Notes under the pieces: model-generated
The model's input: only the letters and a program-made list of their open reading frames with translations
What the model was told of the DNA's origin: nothing
Databases searched by the model: none
NCBI RefSeq assembly: GCF_020215665.1
Contig: NZ_CP084061.1
Span: forward strand, 3,194,001 to 3,258,000
Reading direction: 5' to 3'
Length of the DNA: 64,000 nucleotides
Source of the DNA: Blautia parvula
Lineage (GTDB): Bacteria; Bacillota; Clostridia; Lachnospirales; Lachnospiraceae
In this document: one piece after another, positions 44,559 through 54,645 of the stretch
Layout of the letters: every line of letters starts with the position of its first letter
How positions within the stretch are numbered: the first letter of the stretch is position 1
Program-made: the position numbers and the translations under genes

Positions 44559-45170
44559 CTATGACAACAATTTATTTCTGTATTGTCCAGGCGTTAAACC
44601 TATAAACTTTCGGAATACCTTTGTATAATGACTCTGGCTGGAAAATCCGCATTTCCGGCCAATTTCCCCGGTATTCCACGCCCGGCTTTTCATCAGTTCT
44701 ATAGATTTCTCCACGCGTACCCGCAGCAGGCAATCATTTATGGTCATATTCATATTTTTTTTGAACAAAGCGCATAGATAAGATCTGCTCAGACAGACGT
44801 GGGCGGCGATATCGTCAAGAGTAATATCCTCTCCATAGTGCTGCTGTATATAATTTACCACTGACTGTATCAGCCCGGTATGAGAATTTCCCTGGGACTG
44901 AAAGATCATATCAAGGTAATTGCAGATCATTCCATAAGAAACCGCATAAATCTCCTCTGAATCTTTCAGGTTCGCCGTCTCTTTTTCATACTGGCGAAGC
45001 ATTTGCTGCGCCAGCTCGGCTTCCAGTCCTGCTTCAGCGCAGGCCCTGGACACCAGTACCATAAAATCCCTTACGCTTTGTCTCACCTCTGTTTGGTCAT
45101 ATCCTGAGAGAATCTCCATATCCGTGTACAGGACCGGGAACAGTTCCACAATCTTTTCTTTATTTTCCAT
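44559..45170 (-). CDS. AraC-type DNA-binding half of a frameshifted PocR-AraC regulator
   Basis: A 203-residue frame: a helical linker and then an AraC HTH pair (ITLDDIAAHVCLSRSYLCALF and WNTGEIGRKCGFSSQSHYTK), ending KFIGLTPGQYRNK. There is no Shine-Dalgarno sequence before its first ATG, and the frame continues upstream without a stop into the 3' part of the PocR-domain frame at 45203-45862. A -1 shift at the seven-A run (45242-45248) joins the two into one protein of about 434 residues. It should control the corrinoid/methyltransferase genes. Confidence 0.85.
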   Translation of the reverse strand: MENKEKIVELFPVLYTDMEILSGYDQTEVRQSVRDFMVLVSRACAEAGLEAELAQQMLRQYEKETANLKDSEEIYAVSYGMICNYLDMIFQSQGNSHTGLIQSVVNYIQQHYGEDITLDDIAAHVCLSRSYLCALFKKNMNMTINDCLLRVRVEKSIELMKSRAWNTGEIGRKCGFSSQSHYTKVFRKFIGLTPGQYRNKLLS

Positions 45171-45202
45171 CCGTACATGCTGAAGAAAGTTCCGCTCCCG
45201 CT

Positions 45203-45862
45203 TCAGATAAACGGAACGGTCAAATGCTGTTTTCTCATATGTTTTTTTCTGTCCCGAATCTGGGATAGCACCATATTTCTCCAGTTATATTTATTCTTCT
45301 GATCGATCAGAAGATAATAACCGGTATTGCTGAAATGTTCCACTACTGCTTTCAGAAGTTCCGCTGCAGCCTGGCACTGCCTGACGGAAATCACCTTCAG
45401 TTCCCTGGCTTTGTTCAGCAACTGGTCTGGATGTCCCGCATAAAGAGGCAGGCTTTTAATCTCATTTAAAAACAAGCGGTCCGCTTTCCAGAGCAGCACC
45501 TGGCCGCACACAATAGCGCCCACCCTGGTCTGCTCGATCTGCAGCGGCGCAGCCCACATCACCAGCCCGCCATGACAGCGGAAGAAATAAGGTTCATCCC
45601 ACTTAAACGCCTCTTTGCACGCCTTTTCATAGCACCGCCTGCACCGCTCCCTGCCCTCTGCAATGGACTGAATATACTGGCAGAATGTATTTTCCTCATA
45701 TTGTGCGCCGGACAGGAAAACCTCTCCATACAGATTGACAGCCACAACGCTCAGTCCGGTGGATAATGAAAAATTATCCATCACCTTGCGCAGATTTTCC
45801 TTTTCCAGCGCCAGTTTTTCATTCTCCAACTTATCATCCCTCTCAACAACTGTTCTTTGCAC
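45203..45862 (-). CDS. PocR sensor half of a frameshifted PocR-AraC regulator
   Basis: A 219-residue frame from a GTG with GGAGG upstream. After a helical start comes a PocR ligand-binding domain: FSLSTGLSVVAVNLYGEV, CQYIQSIAEGRERCRRC-YEKACKEA (clustered Cys), YFFRCHGGLVMWAAPLQI. PocR domains bind small molecules and in acetogens and gut Firmicutes often control corrinoid methyl-transfer operons. The frame ends soon after RDRKK in a short unrelated tail; with a -1 slip at the A-run it would read on into the AraC half. Confidence 0.85.
   Translation of the reverse strand: MQRTVVERDDKLENEKLALEKENLRKVMDNFSLSTGLSVVAVNLYGEVFLSGAQYEENTFCQYIQSIAEGRERCRRCYEKACKEAFKWDEPYFFRCHGGLVMWAAPLQIEQTRVGAIVCGQVLLWKADRLFLNEIKSLPLYAGHPDQLLNKARELKVISVRQCQAAAELLKAVVEHFSNTGYYLLIDQKNKYNWRNMVLSQIRDRKKHMRKQHLTVPFI
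45242..45248 (-). other. Slippery seven-A run at the regulator frame break
   Basis: Codons read AGA-AAA-AAA-CAT. The final A plus AAA-AAA form a perfect -1 slip heptamer. Slipping gives ACA-TAT-GAG and an open frame through to the AraC domain. Complementary GTTCCG/CGGAAC and CTGAAG/CTTCAG segments lie downstream. It could be programmed frameshifting, a phase-variable tract or a mutation. Confidence 0.7.
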
Positions 45863-46040
45863 CGGTCCCTCCTCTTTTCTGAAATGTAACTGCCACTTTT
45901 ATTACATTTCATACCAGAAGGTTCCATCATGGACAAATATCCCTGCGTGGCTTTGCCGAAAAACACACATTCGACTATGCTTAATGTTTTAAAACAGCAA
46001 AATATCCTGCATGATCTTAACAGTTTTACCAGACAGATCT

Positions 46041-46064
46041 GTATAATACCTGTCGGTATTATAC
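46041..46064. promoter_or_regulatory. Perfect palindrome and extended -10 promoter of the PocR-AraC operon
   Basis: GTATAATACC, four bases, GGTATTATAC. The minus strand has TGGTATAAT, an extended -10 box, inside the palindrome, about 190 bases before the regulator start, so an operator overlapping the promoter is likely. The rest of 45863-46299 holds only weak, unconvincing frames. Confidence 0.6.
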
Positions 46065-46299
46065 CACATTTCGCGCAATCGTGGAAATTTTTGATTTTGC
46101 CGCTGATTTGAACCTTCCGGACATACGCCACAAGGCTCAAAATTAATCTGTGATATAGGCAGTCTATGGATGGAATGATTTCAATCAAATGACTGCCTTA
46201 AAATTATTCGTACTGGATGCGATTGGGAGAAACATGAAATTGAGAAATAAGAAAGGAAACCGAGCAGAAGACAGGGTAAATAAGTCACCCAAAGAAAAA

Positions 46300-46404
46300 A
46301 AGCATATCTCACAGAGACTTGTGTCCTTAAGAGCACAAAATTCTGTGAGATATGCTTATCTTATAGCAGGAACCTTATCAAAATCGTGATTAACCGACAG
46401 CCCC
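46300..46404 (-). repeat. ~105-bp terminator-bearing repeat, copy 2
   Basis: Reverse-orientation copy of the 38779-38881 element: GGGGCTGTCGGTTAATC, spacer, and a hairpin with 16-bp perfect arms (46300-46315 and 46342-46357) followed by a minus-strand T-run. It begins six bases after the larB stop and serves as its terminator. Confidence 0.8.
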
Positions 46405-46410
46405 TGTTTT

Positions 46411-47157
46411 CTATTTTCTGCATATCAGCCGGTTTATCTGGGCTCCCATATATCCTCCTCCGAACCCATTGTCTATATTCACCACCGAAATCCCTTCCGC
46501 ACAGGAATTCAGCATGGTCAGAAGGGCTGACAGTCCGCCGAAGTTGGCTCCATATCCTATGGAGGTGGGCACTGCAATGACCGGCACCTCCACAAGGCCG
46601 GCAACCACACCGGCCAGGGCGCCCTCCATTCCGGCCACGGCCACAATGGCGTTGGCGTGGCGCAGACGGTCCTGCTGGGAGAGAAGGCGGTGGATTCCCG
46701 CTACACCTACATCGTAAATACGCTCCACATTGGCGCCAAAATACTCTGCGGTCCTGGCTGCCTCCTCGGCCACCGGAATGTCGGACGTACCGCCGGTGCA
46801 GACAGCCACGCATCCCTCTTTTGCCGCATTCTCCTTCTCAATGACAAGGATATGGGAAAGGGGGTCGTACTGTACCTGGGGAAGTACCTCCTTCACAGCA
46901 AGATACTGGTCCTCTCTGGCTCTTGTGCCCAGGACACAGCCGTCCTGCTGGTAAAAATGCTGATAAATGCCTACCAGGTGGTCCGTGGCTTTTCCGGAAC
47001 AGAACACTACTTCACCGAACCCGGAGCGGATTCTGCGGTGATGGTCAAGCTTTGCATAGCCCAGGTCCTCGTAAGGTATCTTTTCCAGCATTTGCTCCGC
47101 GGTTTCAAGAGACATCTCTCCGCTTTTCACCTGGAGCAGTATATTCTGAATATCCAT
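46411..47157 (-). CDS. larB: Nickel-pincer cofactor biosynthesis protein LarB
   Basis: A 248-residue protein. The C-terminal ~130 residues have the AIR-carboxylase (PurE-like) fold: VAVCTGGTSDIPVAEEAARTAEYFG, VVAVAGMEGALAGVVAGLVEVP, VPTSIGYGANFGGLSALLTM and NIDNGFGGGYMGAQINR. The N-terminus holds the LarB lead segment including DHHRRIRSGFGEVVFC. LarB carboxylates and hydrolyses nicotinate adenine dinucleotide, the first step toward the lactate-racemase cofactor. ATG at 47157 (AGAGGAAAG upstream) is chosen over a longer frame. It lies 13 bases after asnA; larC, larE and larA are not in this window. Confidence 0.93.
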   Translation of the reverse strand: MDIQNILLQVKSGEMSLETAEQMLEKIPYEDLGYAKLDHHRRIRSGFGEVVFCSGKATDHLVGIYQHFYQQDGCVLGTRAREDQYLAVKEVLPQVQYDPLSHILVIEKENAAKEGCVAVCTGGTSDIPVAEEAARTAEYFGANVERIYDVGVAGIHRLLSQQDRLRHANAIVAVAGMEGALAGVVAGLVEVPVIAVPTSIGYGANFGGLSALLTMLNSCAEGISVVNIDNGFGGGYMGAQINRLICRK

Positions 47158-47170
47158 ATATCTTTCCTCT

Positions 47171-48178
47171 TTATAAGATTTCAACACCGGCATTGCTGCA
47201 GGCAGTCAGGGTAGCTTCGTCCCAGATGGAGGACTGTACCTCTCCCACATGTACCTTCTGCAGAAGAAGCATGCACACCCTGGACTGGCCGATGCCGCCG
47301 CCGATAGTGAGGGGCAGTTCGTTGTTTAAAAGCATTTTGTGGAAAGTCAGGTTCCTGCGCTCATTGCATCCGGCTTTATCAAGCTGTTCACTGAGGGTTT
47401 TGGCATCCACACGGATTCCCATGGATGAAATCTCCATGGCACACTGCAGAGGCTCATGCCAGAACAACAGGTCACCGTTTAATTTCCAGTCATCATAGTC
47501 CGGTGCCCGGCCGTCATGCTTTTCCCCTGATTTTAACAGGTCACCGATCTGCATGATGAAGATCGTCTTCTTCTCCCTGGCGTAGGCGTTCTCCCTCTCC
47601 TTCGGCGTCAGGTCAGGATACATATCCTCCAGTTCCTGGGAAGTGATGAAGGACACCTCACGGCACAGCTCTGTGTCCAGGTTTTCATAGTGGTATTTCA
47701 CCTCTTCCAGCGCGTTGCAAATGGAGTTCACGATTCTGGTCACCGTATCCTTCAGATAATCCAGGTTCCTGTCTTCCGCTGTGATGATCTTTTCCCAGTC
47801 CCACTGGTCCACATACGCGGAGTGCAGATTGTCAAGCTCCTCATCCCTTCGGATGGCGTTCATATCACAGAGGATTCCTTTTCCCACATGAAAATCATAG
47901 CGGTAAAGGGCCATACGTTTCCATTTTGCCAGGGAATGCACGACCTGGGCATTCATATTTGCATCCGGGATATCAAATGTTACAGGGCGCTCCACACCGT
48001 TCAGATCATCATTCAGACCGGAAGCCGGATCTACGAAAACCGGCGCTGTCACTCTTTTCAGATTTAAAGCCAAACATAGTTTCTTCTGCATCAGATTCTT
48101 GATGATACCAATCGCTTCCTGTGTCTCATAGCTGGATAAGCATGAATGATACTTCTCTGGTATTGTTACTTTTCCCAT
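47171..48178 (-). CDS. asnA: Aspartate--ammonia ligase (asparagine synthetase A)
   Basis: A 335-residue enzyme, the family's normal length. It resembles class II aminoacyl-tRNA synthetase cores: PVFVDPASGLNDDLNGVERPV, RDEELDNLHSAYVDQWDWEK, PLQCAMEISSMGIRVD and GGGIGQSRVCMLLL (motif 3-like). It makes asparagine from aspartate and ammonia with ATP to AMP. It heads the asnA-larB pair; pairing of these two genes has no obvious metabolic logic. No T-box leader was found upstream. Confidence 0.97.
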   Translation of the reverse strand: MGKVTIPEKYHSCLSSYETQEAIGIIKNLMQKKLCLALNLKRVTAPVFVDPASGLNDDLNGVERPVTFDIPDANMNAQVVHSLAKWKRMALYRYDFHVGKGILCDMNAIRRDEELDNLHSAYVDQWDWEKIITAEDRNLDYLKDTVTRIVNSICNALEEVKYHYENLDTELCREVSFITSQELEDMYPDLTPKERENAYAREKKTIFIMQIGDLLKSGEKHDGRAPDYDDWKLNGDLLFWHEPLQCAMEISSMGIRVDAKTLSEQLDKAGCNERRNLTFHKMLLNNELPLTIGGGIGQSRVCMLLLQKVHVGEVQSSIWDEATLTACSNAGVEIL

Positions 48179-48259
48179 GTCTCTTTCCTCCCGTTTTTTA
48201 TGTTCTATGGAATGTCTGCATCTGCCCGTTTTCGGCGGATAACAACTGTTTTTTATTTT

Positions 48260-48290
48260 ATTATAAAAAAGCAGTGTTGTAAATAGTCAA
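48260..48290 (-). promoter_or_regulatory. Probable asnA promoter
   Basis: TTGACT (48285-48290) and TATAAT (48260-48265) on the minus strand; spacing of 19 bases is long. Confidence 0.45.
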
Positions 48291-48351
48291 TTCCCTCATC
48301 AGCTTACTGTCCGCTCCGTGTCCGGCGGGACAGCGGCGTGTGAGCAGCATC

Positions 48352-49692
48352 TTAATCAAACCGCCGTATCCGCTTTCTGTACGCACCTATGAGGATCACC
48401 ATGGCGCCCAGCCAGGCACCTGTCTCGGCAAAATAGATGCCCTCTTTTCCTATTATAAGGGGCAGAAGGAGCGCAATAAGGATTCTCATGACCAGCTCCG
48501 CGATTCCGGAGCACATGGGAATGAGGGTATCACCCATGCCCTGCAGGGCGGAGCGGTAAATATGGAGCAGATAGAGAATGATCAGTGTTGCCCCCATGAC
48601 CGCCAGATAATTATATGCAATGGTCAGCACTTCTGATGCATTGGATGCCTCCGGGGAGATAAATATTTTCAGGATACTGCGCCCGAAAAGGAGAAGCACA
48701 GCACCGATGGCAACTGCGATCCCTATGGATATCTTCGCTGAGGCACGGACACCTTCCTTAATTCTTCCGTATTCCCCTGCACCCAGGTTCTGTCCCACAA
48801 AGGAGGATGTGGCGTAGCCAAAGGAGACTGCCGCCAGCTCCAGAAGACCGTACAGCTTGTTGGTTGCCGTAAAACCGGCTACATATAAAAGACCGAATCC
48901 GTTGATGACATACTGGATGACAATGCCTCCGAAACCGATGATCACATTCTGGAATGCCACGGGTATGCCAAGGCCCAGCAGATGCCCTGCCATCTCCCAA
49001 TCCCATTTCCAGTCCGCTTTTTCTATATTCCAGATACCGTACTTCTTAAGCTGCCAAAAGCAGATGGCGCCTGAACATACCTGGGCCAGCACAGTTCCCA
49101 GCGCTGCGCCCTCCACGCCCCAGTGAAATACCAGGACAAAGATAAGGTCCAGGATAATATTAACGGCAGAAGCTCCTATCATGGCCCGCAGCGGCGTCTG
49201 GCTGTCCCCCATGGCCCGCAGGATACCGGAGCAGATATTGTAAAGAGCCGTTGCCACCAGTCCGAACATGAGGATCAGCAGATAATTATGGGCCGGCTGG
49301 CGGATATTATCCGGCACACGAAGCAGGCCAAGCAGGCGGGACAGATTGCCGATGAACAGAGCCATGATCAGCAGAGTGATCAGGCTTCCCGTCCACACGG
49401 ACATTGCCACTGCCTTTTTCAGGCGTTTTTCATCTTTTGCCCCGAAGCACTGGGCAATGAGTACGGAAAAGCCCTGGGCCACGCCTGTGATCCCTCCCAT
49501 GGCCGTAAAACTCAGCCAGTCTGAAGTTCCAAGGGCTGCAAGAGCCTCCACACCCACGCCGCGCCCTACAATGACACTGTCCATCACGGTATATAGCTGC
49601 TGGAATACGTTTCCCAGCATGAGAGGAAGGGCAAAGGAAACGATGATACCTGCCGGCTTCCCGCTTGTCATATCTCTTGTCTTTTGTCTCAT
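48352..49692 (-). CDS. MATE family efflux transporter (gene 2)
   Basis: A 446-residue, 12-helix MATE exporter. N-terminal half: SFALPLMLGNVFQQLYTVMD followed by SVIVGRGVG; second half: LLGLGIPVAFQNVIIGFGG. The sequence is clearly diverged from the MATE gene at 36663-38030 and closer to the DinF-like clostridial group. ATG at 49692 has GAGGAG upstream; the longer frame to 49725 runs into a terminator. Substrate unknown. Confidence 0.92.
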   Translation of the reverse strand: MRQKTRDMTSGKPAGIIVSFALPLMLGNVFQQLYTVMDSVIVGRGVGVEALAALGTSDWLSFTAMGGITGVAQGFSVLIAQCFGAKDEKRLKKAVAMSVWTGSLITLLIMALFIGNLSRLLGLLRVPDNIRQPAHNYLLILMFGLVATALYNICSGILRAMGDSQTPLRAMIGASAVNIILDLIFVLVFHWGVEGAALGTVLAQVCSGAICFWQLKKYGIWNIEKADWKWDWEMAGHLLGLGIPVAFQNVIIGFGGIVIQYVINGFGLLYVAGFTATNKLYGLLELAAVSFGYATSSFVGQNLGAGEYGRIKEGVRASAKISIGIAVAIGAVLLLFGRSILKIFISPEASNASEVLTIAYNYLAVMGATLIILYLLHIYRSALQGMGDTLIPMCSGIAELVMRILIALLLPLIIGKEGIYFAETGAWLGAMVILIGAYRKRIRRFD

Positions 49693-49723
49693 CACATTCT
49701 CCTCTTTCACCTGTGCCCGGTAC

Positions 49724-49776
49724 AAAAAAAACGCACAGCCTGTAATGTTGTATTATATCACTTTTACAGGCTGTGC
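49724..49776 (-). terminator. Terminator of the GH51 gene
   Basis: GCACAGCCTGTAA (49733-49745) pairs exactly with TTACAGGCTGTGC (49764-49776); A-run at 49724-49731 gives the U tract on the minus strand. Confidence 0.85.
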
Positions 49777-49806
49777 GGTAGACATTATTCGATTCTGTTT
49801 TTCATT

Positions 49807-51345
<1,539 letters not shown>

Positions 51346-51362
51346 TCATGTACTATGGGGTA

Positions 51363-51392
51363 ATTATAACACTTGTATGGAAGTCCGGTAAA
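51363..51392 (-). promoter_or_regulatory. Internal promoter ahead of the GH51 gene
   Basis: TTTACC (51387-51392), 18 bases, TATAAT (51363-51368) with TG one base before it (extended -10). Confidence 0.55.
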
Positions 51393-51408
51393 CTTGTACT
51401 TTCCCTTG

Positions 51409-52269
51409 TCACTCTTTTACAGCGCCGGCTGTCATACCTTCGATGAAATACTTCTGGAAGCATACGAACAGGATGAAGATCGGCACAATGGAGAAGAAGG
51501 AACCCACTACCAGCAGGCTGTAATTATCTCCGTAAGGGTTGATCAGGGTGTTCAGACCAAGGGTCAGCGTATACTTTTCAGAAGAACGAATCACCAGCAG
51601 CGGCCACAGGTAGTTGTTCCATGCATTCATACCATTTAAAATAGCCATTGCGGCAAAAGCCGGCTTCATGATCGGAATGATCAGTTTGAAGAAAATACCG
51701 TACTCTGTGGCACCGTCAATACGTCCTGCTTCTATCAGAGACTTCGGCAGCCCCAGCAGATACTGCCTGAAGAAGAAGATGGTTGACGCGTGAGCCAGGA
51801 AGGGAAGCACAATTGCTCCGTAATTATCCATCATTCCCCAGCTTGAGATCTGTTTGTACAGAGGAAGCATAACAACTTCCAGAGGAATGGAGAGGATGAT
51901 CAGTACGATCACAAAGAGTACCTGTCTTCCTTTAAATTCATAGGCCGCAAACCCGTATGCCACGAACGCGCTGATGAGCAGCGTGAGCACCACTGTGATC
52001 ACGGTCAGGATGATACTGTTCGTAAACCAGGTCCAGTAATCATGGGAGCCTGTGAACAGAAGCACATAGTTGTCCAGGTTCATGACAGAAAAATCCAGGT
52101 CCAGATTCAGCCCATACTGAAGCAGATGTCCGCCCGGCTTAAAGCTTGCCAGAAATATGGCATAGATGGGCAGGATGATCAGAACAGCCAGGATGGTAAA
52201 AAGGACGAGCAGACCTGCTGTGGCAAATCTGTCTTTTTTTCTTCTTGCTTCGTTTTTATCCATAGCCAT
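51409..52269 (-). CDS. ABC sugar importer permease, MalG type
   Basis: A 286-residue inner-membrane subunit with six helices and the EAA loop in SLIEAGRIDGATEYGIFFKLIIP, which contacts the ATPase. Opening charged residues then VLFTILAVLIILPIYAIF. It starts one base after the stop of the partner permease gene. No ATP-binding subunit is encoded in the operon; carbohydrate uptake importers in Firmicutes often share one MsmK-like ATPase encoded elsewhere. Confidence 0.93.
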   Translation of the reverse strand: MAMDKNEARRKKDRFATAGLLVLFTILAVLIILPIYAIFLASFKPGGHLLQYGLNLDLDFSVMNLDNYVLLFTGSHDYWTWFTNSIILTVITVVLTLLISAFVAYGFAAYEFKGRQVLFVIVLIILSIPLEVVMLPLYKQISSWGMMDNYGAIVLPFLAHASTIFFFRQYLLGLPKSLIEAGRIDGATEYGIFFKLIIPIMKPAFAAMAILNGMNAWNNYLWPLLVIRSSEKYTLTLGLNTLINPYGDNYSLLVVGSFFSIVPIFILFVCFQKYFIEGMTAGAVKE

Positions 52270-52270
52270 A

Positions 52271-53164
52271 TCAGCGTTCCTCCTTCTTGAATGTTCCGGT
52301 CACGGTAAGCTGGATCAGGTTGACGATCATGACCACGATCAGCAAGACCAGACCAACGGCACAGGCATAACCCATAGCCCGTTTTTCAATACCCTGGCGG
52401 TACAGATATCCCACAATGGTAAGACCGATATTCTGCGGTGAGTTGTTTCCCTTCCATAACATGTAGCTTTCCAGGAACATGGACAGACCTGCATAGATAC
52501 TGATGGTCAGCACGTATACGGTTGTTGGTTTCACAAGCGGAAAGGAGATTTTTTTGAACTGCTGCCATTTGGACGCACCGTCTATGGATGCTGCCTCGTA
52601 TAAATCCGTGGAAATACTCTGTAATCCGGCAAGGAAATAGAGAATATTTACACCGGTCCATCTCCAGCAGGCTACCAGAAGCAGTGCAAAATATCCGGTC
52701 CACTGGCCTTTCAGCCATTTGATGGGGGAATGTCCGAAAAATTCAATCACGCGGTTTGCCAAAGCTGTATCCATTTCTCCGAAGATCAGACGGAAAATGG
52801 TACCTGCAACAACGACGGATGTCAGCGCCGGCAGGAAATAAATGGATTTGAAAAATCCGGGTTTTTTCATTAATTTACTGTTCAGAAGACTTGCAAATAA
52901 AAGCGGGAACGGAATCAGCAGCGCGCAGGTTCCGATCATATATTTTACACTGTTCCAGACTGCCTTCAGGAAAATCTTATCAGACAGAAGCCTCTCATAG
53001 TTTTTTAATCCTACCCATTTATCTTTTAACACATCCTGAAAGCTTAAAAGTACGCCGTTTCCAATCGGGAAAATCCAGAATAACAGTACCGTAAGTACAA
53101 ACGGCAAGACAAACACGTAAGGAGCTGCTTTCTGTGAGTAAAAGAATTTTTTCACTTTGTTCAT
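52271..53164 (-). CDS. ABC sugar importer permease, MalF type
   Basis: A 297-residue permease with six helices: VFVLPFVLTVLLFWIFPIG in helix 1, FFKSIYFLPALTSVVVAGTI, and the EAA loop in DLYEAASIDGASKWQQFKKI-type sequence. It partners the 51409-52269 gene product. The gap to the binding-protein gene contains a strong inverted repeat at 53196-53225. Confidence 0.93.
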   Translation of the reverse strand: MNKVKKFFYSQKAAPYVFVLPFVLTVLLFWIFPIGNGVLLSFQDVLKDKWVGLKNYERLLSDKIFLKAVWNSVKYMIGTCALLIPFPLLFASLLNSKLMKKPGFFKSIYFLPALTSVVVAGTIFRLIFGEMDTALANRVIEFFGHSPIKWLKGQWTGYFALLLVACWRWTGVNILYFLAGLQSISTDLYEAASIDGASKWQQFKKISFPLVKPTTVYVLTISIYAGLSMFLESYMLWKGNNSPQNIGLTIVGYLYRQGIEKRAMGYACAVGLVLLIVVMIVNLIQLTVTGTFKKEER

Positions 53165-53195
53165 TTTATACTCCTTTCTCTCTCCTCCAACAAAA

Positions 53196-53225
53196 CTGCA
53201 GCCTGACCCGACGGTCAGGCCGCAG
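53196..53225 (-). promoter_or_regulatory. Hairpin between binding-protein and permease genes
   Basis: CTGC-A-GCCTGACC, four bases, GGTCAGGC-C-GCAG, followed by TTTTG on the minus strand. Hairpins here usually raise binding-protein mRNA over permease mRNA by 3'-end protection or partial termination. Confidence 0.55.
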
Positions 53226-53242
53226 CGATAACTTATGAATTT

Positions 53243-54607
53243 TTATTCAGCAAATTCGTTCTCTAAGGAATCCTGTGCATCGTCAAGAGCTGTCTTCACA
53301 TCTGCGTCAGATTCAAAAATATCATTCAGTGTAACGGTACAGAAGGTGTTGTTTACAGACGGCATTTTCTCGTCTGTATAGCATTTCAGAAGGCCGATGC
53401 CGTCAGCCAGTTCGTTCAGTGTGTCAAATGGTTTTGTATTGAAATACTGGATAAATGCATTGTCCGGATTCTCTGTAATGGCTGTGTCTGTCCAGAGAGC
53501 TGTGTTGACCGGGTCAAATCCCAATACATTCCATACTTCTTCGTTGGCTGTCTCGGAAAGTTTGATATAAGCAAATACTTCTGCTGCCAGGTCTGCGTTC
53601 TCACTGCCTGCCACAACTGCGGTACCTGTTCCGCCGCCGCCGATGGTCTTAACCGCGTCGTTGTCACCCCATACCGGAGGAGCTGCGATGGCTACTTTGC
53701 CTTTCAGGTCTGTCATGTAGCTTGTGTAACGGCTTGTCTGCCAGAACGGCATGATAGCTGCTGCCACATCACCGGAGTTGAATAACGGATATGCTTCCTC
53801 ATTGTCCGGCTGTCCGCCTGCGATGGTATCCAGGGCGCCTGCTGCCTGCATATCTTTCATATACTGTAAGCACTCTACCATTTTGTCATTGTTTACATCC
53901 AGCTTGCCGTCCTCTGTCATGTAGTCTCCGCCCTTCTGAGCCAGCATCAGGTTCAGAGTCCACTGTGCTGTTGTCTCAGCTGCCGCGAAGGTTTTTCCTG
54001 TAGCTTCTTTGTATTTCTCACCTGCTGCTTTGAAGTCATCCCAGGTCTTGATCGTGGTGTAATCAACACCTGCTGCGTCAAGAGCCTCTGTGTTGTAGAA
54101 AGCAACAGTTGTTCCTACATGAGTGGGCAGTCCGTAATATTTTCCGTCCTTGGAGTATAAGTCAAGTCTGGACTCAACCACGTTCTCTTTGTAAGGTGCG
54201 ATCACATCAGATAAGTCTTTCAGTCCGACTTCGCCTGTCATGAATGCCGGGAATTTACCTAACTCAATATCAACTACGTCGGGAGCACCCTCGCCGGATT
54301 CCAGAGCCAGAGATAATTTGTTGTGCATATCATCATATGCCATATTGGAAAGAACCAGTTTTACTTTCTTGTCCGGATTTTCCTCATTCCATTTCTCTGC
54401 CATATTTGTATAGAAATCCTGGTGGTTCTCAATGAATGTCCAGACAGTAAGTGTGGTGACATCATCACCTTCCACTTCCATCTCTCTTTTACCTGTCTCC
54501 TTGGTGCTGCTCTCTTTTGCATCGTCTCCGCCTTTGGATCCGCATCCTGCTAACATAGTGCCGATCATGGCTGCGCTGAGTAATGCTGCTAAAACCTTCT
54601 TCTTCAT
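53243..54607 (-). CDS. ABC sugar importer substrate-binding lipoprotein
   Basis: A 454-residue binding protein with a Lys-rich signal peptide and lipobox LAGC (Cys about residue 22), then an acidic linker, a family 1 fold (LTVWTFIENHQDFYTNMAEK, PDVVDIELGKFPAF, YGLPTHVGTTVAFYNTEAL) and a late AAEVFAYIKLSETANE segment. It should capture arabinofuranosyl oligosaccharides outside the cell, as inferred from the flanking GH127 and GH51. Ribosome site GGAGG is 8 bases before the ATG; TATAAT at 54632-54637 (minus) may be an additional -10 box. Confidence 0.93.
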   Translation of the reverse strand: MKKKVLAALLSAAMIGTMLAGCGSKGGDDAKESSTKETGKREMEVEGDDVTTLTVWTFIENHQDFYTNMAEKWNEENPDKKVKLVLSNMAYDDMHNKLSLALESGEGAPDVVDIELGKFPAFMTGEVGLKDLSDVIAPYKENVVESRLDLYSKDGKYYGLPTHVGTTVAFYNTEALDAAGVDYTTIKTWDDFKAAGEKYKEATGKTFAAAETTAQWTLNLMLAQKGGDYMTEDGKLDVNNDKMVECLQYMKDMQAAGALDTIAGGQPDNEEAYPLFNSGDVAAAIMPFWQTSRYTSYMTDLKGKVAIAAPPVWGDNDAVKTIGGGGTGTAVVAGSENADLAAEVFAYIKLSETANEEVWNVLGFDPVNTALWTDTAITENPDNAFIQYFNTKPFDTLNELADGIGLLKCYTDEKMPSVNNTFCTVTLNDIFESDADVKTALDDAQDSLENEFAE

Positions 54608-54645
54608 TGTTGTTGCCTCCGTTTCTTAATATTATAGATGCTTTG

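Noticed and set aside
46189-46389. 66-codon plus-strand frame MTALKLFVLDA...
   Set aside because: No ribosome site, basic low-complexity sequence, and it runs into the terminator-bearing repeat at 46300.
48179-48351. T-box riboswitch upstream of asnA
   Set aside because: No T-box core (GGGTGGNACCGCG-type) could be found on the minus strand in the leader.
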